This document shows, in pieces, positions 7,263 through 12,833 of a stretch of 12,833 bases of DNA. Origin of the DNA: JBNJEM01 sp051745935 (GTDB taxonomy: Bacteria; Planctomycetota; Planctomycetia; Pirellulales; Pirellulaceae). Location of the stretch: positions 1 to 12,833 of the forward strand of contig JBNJEM010000157.1 of assembly GCA_051745935.1 (NCBI GenBank). Reading direction: 5' to 3'. Both the position numbers and the translations under genes were made by a program. A model generated the notes under the pieces. It had not been told where the DNA came from and ran no database searches. It saw only the letters and a program-made list of their open reading frames with translations. Position 1 is the stretch's first letter. The number at the start of each line of letters is the position of its first letter.

Positions 7263-7658
7263 GCGAAAAGGCCGTTCGCTCAACCTGCGATCGAGTTGTT
7301 ACCCAGTGTTCCGGCGCGAATCTGGACCACGATCCATTATACCACCGTCATCAGCTGAAGCCATGCATTCACTGGCCGGACAAAAGGGGGGCTCGCCGAG
7401 CTATTGGAACGCCATGGATGTTTCCAAATCCGTAACACTTTAGCCGTCTGACGTAGAATCCTAGCTTCGTGATCACAAATCCCTTATGACGTACCCCGCC
7501 AAACCGCAAGGCCAGAGTCCGCTCGCCCGCGCGTTGGACCGGCAAGGATCATGACAGCGGACGGCGGCCTGCGCGCTCTCCACGGGCTTCTTCAAACCCT
7601 GGCCGCCCCGGAAAGCCTTACTTCAGTCCGCTAAAAAGTTACCCAAACCCAAGTGTAG
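7263..7658. other. Intergenic region without a supported gene
   Basis: These 396 bases separate the start of the M50-like gene from the inverted palindromic element. The only open frames are short (about 60 codons), overlap the 5' end of the M50 gene and resemble no family. A perfect 8-bp palindrome GTGATCAC near 7470 is the only local symmetry noticed. The region presumably holds the promoter of the M50-like gene on the minus strand, but I cannot place it. Confidence 0.5.
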
Positions 7659-7900
7659 GCGTTCACGGGGCCGTTACACGGCCTGGACACGGCAGCCCGC
7701 ACGAATGCCACGGGCTTGTCCCGTGGTCCGTTACGTTCCACGCTACCGACGGCCAGAAGTGGTGTGTCTGGCCGGTTTGTAGCGGCGAGCGTGAACCACC
7801 ACGGAACAAGCCCGTGGCATTTGCACCTGGCAAAGCTCTCCTTCAAGACGTGCAACGGAAGTGCGAACGTCCGCGCATATCGGTCTCTTGCCCGTGAACG
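7659..7900 (-). repeat. Nested-palindrome REPIN/MITE-like element, copy 2 (inverted)
   Basis: This copy is the reverse complement of 3744-3988 over nearly the whole length: the 116-bp core at 7705-7820 (5 differences from copy 1), the left arm at 7821-7900 and the shorter right arm at 7659-7704. Ends are GCGTTCACGGG (7659-7669) and CCCGTGAACG (7891-7900). Both core hairpins and the central CGGCCAG / CTGGCCG pairing are kept. One substitution (GGAAC for GGGAC) lies at the inner edge of the right core hairpin. Beyond the outer end, the sequence on the plus-strand left side (CTAAAAAGTT) resembles the CTTTTTAA next to copy 1, so the element could be somewhat longer than drawn. Confidence 0.85.
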
Positions 7901-8432
7901 AGTGTTGCCAAATCACGCTCAGTCGTTCATCGGAGGGCGTCCCGCCCGCCGCCCCAAAGCCCTTTCACTGCTTCGTCTCATGGCTCTTCACCTCGGACGG
8001 CTACCGGCTCACCAAATTTTTTTTATTTTTTTTGAGGGGTTGGGCGTACATTTGGTGATTCACTCAGTAGAGGCGGTACGTGCTTTCCGACCCAGAGGGT
8101 TCGGAGAGTACCGGAACCGAACTGTTGTGTTCCGTGTCGAGTTTTCACATTTGTTAACAGCACAACTTGGAAGCGGAAAGCGGGCTGATTTGAATGAAGC
8201 GATTCGCGCGGCCGGTGACATGGTCGATCCGCGTTGAGGAGCTTAATGGCCCGTGTCAGTGACTGGATAGCGTCAGTTGTGTCGGAGTCCCGCGTGATTG
8301 TAAAGCGTCAAGGAGGTGTGGACACCCCCGGGCATCTCCGCGGCTGGGGTCGGAACAGGCGAATTGCATGGCGGCAAGCCGCATTCCATGGCGGGTTGTG
8401 CGTCCAACGAGGCATCTTGAAGGAGCGGAAGC
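7901..8432. other. Long leader region upstream of the giant surface-protein gene
   Basis: No convincing protein gene is seen in these 532 bases. Landmarks: an inverted repeat CACCAAAT (8010-8017) / ATTTGGTG (8050-8057) enclosing two T-tracts; a smaller GTTGTG / CACAAC pair near 8123 and 8160; and an imperfect hairpin CCGACC..GGTTCGG near 8088-8105. A 71-codon frame from ATG 8246 with GAGGAG four bases upstream runs to 8461 and overlaps the giant gene's start. Its product resembles nothing I know, so it is not called as a gene. A promoter for the giant gene is probably here, but no clear -35/-10 pair was found. Confidence 0.5.
8420..8425 (+). promoter_or_regulatory. Shine-Dalgarno site that fixes the GTG start of the giant gene
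   Basis: AAGGAG is followed by seven bases and GTG (8433). An in-frame stop at 8418-8420 closes the frame just upstream and no ATG occurs in frame until 8643, which lies inside the LEPR-XLL motif. GTG 8433 is therefore the best supported start. Confidence 0.75.
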
Positions 8433-11400
8433 GTGTCTTACCAACCAGAAAGAGGGAATAAGGGGTGGCGATCCACGAATCGGAGAGCGGACGGAAGCGG
8501 GGTGGCGGGAGGGCGTGTTCTTGGAAAACGTCGAGGCGGGGGTTGCGGCGTTGGAACGTCGCCTCGAAGCAGTCGGGGGCTGGGCAAGTTGCGCGACCGT
8601 CGAAAGCGGCGGCGACTTAAACGAGGCAGAAGACTCCGGCACATGGAACAGCTTGAACCGCGACAAATGATGGCGGTGAACGTGGTTGAGCCGCTAGGCC
8701 ATTTCGAGACGGTGGAAGACGGTCATGACACCATAGTCGATTTGCGAGATGTCTTTCAATCGGATGTTGAGCAAACCTTGGACTATCAAGTGTTGGAAAA
8801 AACACATGAGGCGTTGGTGGATGCCACGATCGAAGAATGGGCGTTGCGATTGCACCAGGTGCCAGAGCAGTCGGGCGAGGCGGACATCACGGTTCAAGCC
8901 GTGGGACAAGTGGATGGAGAAACCGCGCGTGACACGCTTACCCTTCATGTCGAGCCCGTCAATGATTGGCCTGAATTGGTTGATGGTCTACCCGAACTCA
9001 CCATTTCCGAGGGTGACACCGCCACCCTCGATTTGAAGAACTACTTTCAGGACGAGGAAGACGACGCCGAATCCTTGACGTATTCGGCGGATCCGTTTGA
9101 AGTCAGCTATAGGGGCCGTCCGGTCGCGAGTGTCGACATTGACCAAGGCGTGCTGACCCTCGAGACGACTGAAAATGGCTTTGGCTATGTTAAGTACGCC
9201 GTTCGCGCCGAGGATAAAGAGGGGGCTCGCGTCGCCGCCACACTGAATGTCTACGTGGACCCGGTTAATGACGCGCCAATCGCGGCCCAAATGCCCGCTC
9301 AATCCCACCAGCTGGCGGAGGGCGTGGATCCGCCTTTGGTCGCGATCGATCTGCGGGACCAGACCTGGAATTGGGAGGCGGGAATCCCGAGTCAGTACTT
9401 CTGGGACGCCGAGGATGAGGTGTTCCTGAATTACTCCGTTTCAGTGGACGACAGTGATGTGTTCGCCGTCCAGCCCCATGTCGATGACAACGACTTTTTG
9501 TTGTACCGTCCCACGTCGGAAGGTGATTTTGAAGGGACGGCCATCGTCACGATTGCAGCGAAAGATCACGAAGGGCTGGAAGCGCGGCTGCCCGACGGTT
9601 CACCACCAACGTTCAGCGTTCATGTCGATAACACGAATTCGAGTAGCATCGCCCAACTGTCGGACAACAACGGAGAAACGGGCTCTGTCCAGTTGACATC
9701 CGAGGTGGAACGGGGCCCCTCACGTGCCCCCGAGGACTTGAGTGCCGCCACGTGGAGTCCAATATCACAAGAATCGACGACGGCCTATGCCACGCCGCCT
9801 GGCATGTACGACCCGCAAGGCACTACCCGCGGATCATCCCCGTTGCTTTCCAGCGCGACCGCTCTTGATGCCGTCTCTGCTGAAATGACGGGTGAAATGA
9901 CGGGCTCCGCGGGCGACGCGGCGAATGCTGATCCCTATGAGTCGATCTCATTCCCACCGCCGGCGAGTCAACCGCCGGTAGAGCGGGGCGGCGATTTCGG
10001 ATTCCGGCCTCGGACCATTCCCGGTTTGCCTCCATTGCCCGAGTCCATGTCTCAACCGGCCGCTTCCAAGCCTCATCCGTATCCCGCTCCTTACCCCGTT
10101 GTCGATTCCGCCTTGCAGCTGTCCGGCCCGGAACCTCCCCCATCAGCCTCGCCCTCGGGACATTCAGCCACGGCGTCACTGGATGCGGTTGAACCGTATC
10201 CCATGCCTTCCCCTCAGCCAGAGGAAACTGATCCGTACCCCGACCCCTATCCCAAGCCGTATCCCGAACCCGACCCGTATCCCGAACCCGACCCGTATCC
10301 CAAGCCGTACCCCGAACCCGACCCGTATCCCGATCCGTACCCCGAACCCGACCCCTATCCCGAACCGTACCCCGAACCCGACCCGTATCCCGATCCGTAT
10401 CCCGTACCCGACCCCTATCCCGAACCGGCACCGCCCGAGCAACCGGATCCCGATCCCAAGCCGTACCCCGACCCGTATCCCGAACCCTATCCTGAACCCG
10501 ATCCGTACCCCGAACCCGACCCGTATCCCAAGCCGTACCCCGAACCCGAACCGTATCCCAAGCCGTACCCCGAACCCGAGCCGTATCCCGATCCGTATCC
10601 CGTACCCGACCCCTATCCCGAACCGGCGCCGCCCGAACAACCGGATCCCGATCCCAAACCGTACCCCGACCCGTACCCCGAACCCTATCCTGAACCTGAT
10701 CCGTACCCCGAACCGTATCCCGAGCCCTATCCTGAACCCGACCCCTATCCCGAACCGGCCCCGCCCGAGCAACCGGATCCCGATCCGTATCCCGAACCCG
10801 ACCCCTATCCGGACCCGTATCCCGAACCTGATCCGTATCCCGAACCCGAACCGTATCCCGAGCCTGCCCCCTATCCCGACCCGTATCCCGAACCCGACCC
10901 GTATCCCGAACCCGATCCGTATCCCGAACCCGATCCGTATCCCGAACCCGATCCGTATCCCGAACCCGATCCGTATCCCGAACCCTACCCCGATCCGTAT
11001 CCCGAACCGTACCCCGAACCTGATCCGTACCCCGTACCCGACCCGTACCCCGAACCGGCGCCGCCCGAGCAACCGGATCCCGATCCCGACCCGTATCCTG
11101 GGCCGGGAGCTCCCGAGCCGGATGTTGTATTCGACTTGGATGTGCTGGCACATCAGGTTCCCGACGAACTGGAAGAGGAGCCTGGTGCGCTCGTGGCACT
11201 GAACAATGACTATGACGAATGGAACATGACCACGGAAACCGTTTTCGTGGGGCCATCGAACCGGCCGGTTACCGTTTATAAGCGATTAAGGGACAACCAA
11301 TCGGATCGGAGACCTGGGGTGGAGCGGCAACATCACATCGCAGCCTCCACGGACCTGAGTTGGCACACGTTTTCTGACAAGTTTTACTGGACGGCGGACA

Positions 11401-12833
11401 TGGACTCGGATCTTCGCCCGGCCGTGGTCACCTCCACGCAGTCAGGAGCAGTCTCGTTCGAGGTGCCGGACAACGCCAAACTGTGGGTCCCTTCCTGGGC
11501 GCTTTACGGAGACGACGCGTTGAAGCGGGGAAAGGCGTCAGGGGACACTTCTTATCGTTGGATCCCGGTGCGCGAAGGAGAGGATTACGTGCTTGGGGGC
11601 GGTGCCGGGGGACCGATGGACTTGTTCACGTTGAAGGCCATCCCCATCGCCATTGAGGGGATGGAAGTCGGCAGTGGAGCCATCGTTGCTTCACTCGCGT
11701 CCAACGATGGCGATACCGTGATTGAAGACGCCGTGTCCGTCCATGTCGTGGCCGTCGATCTCGACGTGGACTCGGACAACAACAATGAACTGGGACCGCC
11801 GGATCGGACGCCGGAAGAAGAACGGTTAGAGGACGGCCATGGCGTGACCGGGAAACGAATTGTCGTTAACAGCGATGACGTGGATCAAGACGGGATTCCG
11901 GACCTGGTTGATGGGTTTAATCTGGACGGTCAACCCGGTTCACTATTGGGCGATCACGCGAACGACGATCGGGTCGACGCGGAGCAGTCGGCGGGTTTCG
12001 TGCCCGTGGTCGTTGATTTGCCCGCGCCCATCGATCCCGCCGAGGCGTTGTTGTGGTTTGACTACAGCGGTTCCGATCCGGCCGCGGCCACCCTGGATGC
12101 GGACGGGAGCCGGCAGGCCGCGCCGGGGGGGCTGAGACTCTGGACCGTTGACGAGACGCATCCGCGGAATTCGCGGGCAGCCAATGATCTTGATATGCCC
12201 GGACATTACGTGGCCCCGCGCACGTTCGGAGGCGGGAACCACGTCTATTCCGTTGGTCAGCTGACAGGGGGCGAAGCCACCACTCAATTCACGCTTTATC
12301 TGGAGGGCGTCCACGCTGGAAGCCACGTCATCGACATGTACGTGGATCCGGACGGCAACCCCGGGTACACGGCGGGCGACGGCGCCGCCGGGGGTGGCGA
12401 GAGTCCGGACCTGTTTGATGGCTTTGAGATGCACGATTCAATTCAAGTTACCGTGGAGAGCGAGGTCGTCGTGTCGGCAGTTGACGCGATTGCGGCCGAG
12501 AGCGGCGGTCAACAGCAGCGGGACCACGGTACGTTCCTGGTAAGCCGTGGTGTTCCCGATGCAACCAAAGGGCTGACCGTCTATTACCGCGTGATTTCCG
12601 ACAGCCAGCCTTGGGCGGCAACGGATCCCACGGTTGATCCTTCACGCGGTGATTACGACGTGACGGGTCGTTCCAGCGCGATGTCAGGGCTGGCCGATGA
12701 CCCGGTCACGCGGGTTGGTAATGTTCACATTCCACCAGGAGCGTCCAGCGCCGCGATCGATATCGTCCCGCGAGATGACGGGGTTGTGGAATGGGACGAG
12801 GTGGTTTCGATTGAGTTGATTTCCTGGGATGAG
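8433..12833 (+). CDS. Giant modular surface-type protein with LEPR-XLL leader, (X-Pro)n rod and Calx-beta domain (3' partial)
   Basis: The frame stays open from GTG 8433 to the window end: 1467 codons, no stop. Residues 50-70 are a dense Arg/Lys patch followed by MEQLEPRQMMA (71-81), the LEPR-XLL motif at the N-terminus of many giant planctomycete proteins and thought to act in targeting. Three cadherin/Ig-like tandem repeats follow at about 82-176, 177-278 (opening VNDWPEL) and 279-402 (opening VNDAP). Residues 403-599 are a Ser/Pro/Gly-rich linker and 600-889 an almost unbroken X-Pro dipeptide rod. Residues 890-1108 are a beta-rich domain I do not recognise. At 1109-1341 come DLDVDSDNNNE and DQDGIPDLVDGFN, acidic loops like Ca-binding thrombospondin-type or dockerin-like repeats. 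A Calx-beta-like domain begins near 1345. The protein is probably exported and structural or adhesive, and may bind calcium. No enzyme motif is seen. Confidence 0.92.
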   Translation, partial: MSYQPERGNKGWRSTNRRADGSGVAGGRVLGKRRGGGCGVGTSPRSSRGLGKLRDRRKRRRLKRGRRLRHMEQLEPRQMMAVNVVEPLGHFETVEDGHDTIVDLRDVFQSDVEQTLDYQVLEKTHEALVDATIEEWALRLHQVPEQSGEADITVQAVGQVDGETARDTLTLHVEPVNDWPELVDGLPELTISEGDTATLDLKNYFQDEEDDAESLTYSADPFEVSYRGRPVASVDIDQGVLTLETTENGFGYVKYAVRAEDKEGARVAATLNVYVDPVNDAPIAAQMPAQSHQLAEGVDPPLVAIDLRDQTWNWEAGIPSQYFWDAEDEVFLNYSVSVDDSDVFAVQPHVDDNDFLLYRPTSEGDFEGTAIVTIAAKDHEGLEARLPDGSPPTFSVHVDNTNSSSIAQLSDNNGETGSVQLTSEVERGPSRAPEDLSAATWSPISQESTTAYATPPGMYDPQGTTRGSSPLLSSATALDAVSAEMTGEMTGSAGDAANADPYESISFPPPASQPPVERGGDFGFRPRTIPGLPPLPESMSQPAASKPHPYPAPYPVVDSALQLSGPEPPPSASPSGHSATASLDAVEPYPMPSPQPEETDPYPDPYPKPYPEPDPYPEPDPYPKPYPEPDPYPDPYPEPDPYPEPYPEPDPYPDPYPVPDPYPEPAPPEQPDPDPKPYPDPYPEPYPEPDPYPEPDPYPKPYPEPEPYPKPYPEPEPYPDPYPVPDPYPEPAPPEQPDPDPKPYPDPYPEPYPEPDPYPEPYPEPYPEPDPYPEPAPPEQPDPDPYPEPDPYPDPYPEPDPYPEPEPYPEPAPYPDPYPEPDPYPEPDPYPEPDPYPEPDPYPEPDPYPEPYPDPYPEPYPEPDPYPVPDPYPEPAPPEQPDPDPDPYPGPGAPEPDVVFDLDVLAHQVPDELEEEPGALVALNNDYDEWNMTTETVFVGPSNRPVTVYKRLRDNQSDRRPGVERQHHIAASTDLSWHTFSDKFYWTADMDSDLRPAVVTSTQSGAVSFEVPDNAKLWVPSWALYGDDALKRGKASGDTSYRWIPVREGEDYVLGGGAGGPMDLFTLKAIPIAIEGMEVGSGAIVASLASNDGDTVIEDAVSVHVVAVDLDVDSDNNNELGPPDRTPEEERLEDGHGVTGKRIVVNSDDVDQDGIPDLVDGFNLDGQPGSLLGDHANDDRVDAEQSAGFVPVVVDLPAPIDPAEALLWFDYSGSDPAAATLDADGSRQAAPGGLRLWTVDETHPRNSRAANDLDMPGHYVAPRTFGGGNHVYSVGQLTGGEATTQFTLYLEGVHAGSHVIDMYVDPDGNPGYTAGDGAAGGGESPDLFDGFEMHDSIQVTVESEVVVSAVDAIAAESGGQQQRDHGTFLVSRGVPDATKGLTVYYRVISDSQPWAATDPTVDPSRGDYDVTGRSSAMSGLADDPVTRVGNVHIPPGASSAAIDIVPRDDGVVEWDEVVSIELISWDE
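10230..11099 (+). repeat. 870-bp proline-codon repeat tract encoding (X-Pro) x 145
   Basis: The tract is built from 6-base units, each one variable codon (mostly TAT/TAC, GAA/GAG or GAT/GAC; rarely AAG/AAA or GTA) plus one proline codon. The commonest larger unit encodes YPEPDP. At 10902-10973 four 18-base copies of this unit are identical, with a fifth, differing at one base, just before them (10884-10901). Four copies of a marker encoding APPEQPDPDP start at 10428, 10626, 10758 and 11058, spaced 198, 132 and 300 bases, which marks longer duplicated blocks. Because the unit length is a multiple of three, unrelated frames on both strands stay open too. Confidence 0.97.

Noticed and set aside
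7631..7855. Small frames inside the palindromic elements (also 3790-3972 and 3814-4047)
   Set aside because: They are translations of the hairpin repeats themselves; the same peptide appears from both strands because the DNA is nearly palindromic.
3744..7900. Composite transposon formed by the inverted palindromic elements
   Set aside because: No transposase lies between the copies, no target-site duplication was seen, and the enclosed genes look like ordinary chromosomal genes.
10099..11202. Plus-strand frame of 367 codons (IPNPTRIPNP-type) and minus-strand frame 10176-11153 (GIRIGFGIRIG-type)
   Set aside because: Also frame shadows of the same periodic DNA; no domain on either flank and no plausible ribosome site.
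9823..11256. Long minus-strand open frame of 477 codons, RDTDRV-type repeats
   Set aside because: It is the antisense shadow of the X-Pro tract: a 6-base period leaves other frames free of stops. The plus frame continues as sensible domains on both sides, the antisense frame does not.

Overview
The window looks like chromosomal DNA of a planctomycete, most likely in the Pirellula/Rhodopirellula line. Four signs point there: a Ser/Thr kinase of the planctomycete type with an N-terminal 'MARELNA..' leader, a secreted DUF1080 protein, a very large surface-type protein with the LEPR-XLL N-terminal motif (MEQLEPRQMMA), and several families of short dispersed repeats. The assignment is inference from protein families. 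No rRNA or tRNA gene is present to confirm it.

Layout: (1) 150-1880 (+), a multipass GT-C/PMT_2-like glycosyltransferase. (2) 2102-3730 (+), a membrane-anchored Ser/Thr protein kinase. (3) 3744-4082, palindromic repeat elements that fill most of the gap to the next gene. (4) 4154-4987 (+), a Memo-family protein (AmmeMemoRadiSam system protein B). (5) 5092-5168, a 7-bp tandem array in the convergent gap. (6) 5183-5563 (-), a small DUF2784-like membrane protein. (7) 5675-6640 (+), an exported DUF1080 protein. (8) 6693-7262 (-), an M50-type membrane metalloprotease homologue. (9) 7263-8432, about 1.2 kb without a convincing gene, holding a second, inverted copy of the palindromic element at 7659-7900. 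(10) 8433 to the window end (+), the first 1467 codons of a giant modular protein: LEPR-XLL leader, three tandem cadherin/Ig-like repeats, a Ser/Pro linker, a 290-residue (X-Pro)n rod, a Ca-binding-like D-rich module and a Calx-beta-like domain. It has no stop codon before the window ends.

The genes do not form an obvious operon or pathway. They are mostly single transcription units with convergent or divergent neighbours. The shared theme is the cell envelope: glycosyl transfer, membrane kinase, membrane protease, exported DUF1080 protein and giant surface protein.

The most notable structure is in the repeats. A roughly 245-bp nested-palindrome, REPIN/MITE-like element is present in two nearly full-length inverted copies plus one fragment. 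A different repeat of about 100 bp sits in coding sequence twice, in opposite orientation: once inside the glycosyltransferase and once at the N-terminus of the DUF1080 protein. The same element is therefore translated from opposite strands in two unrelated genes.
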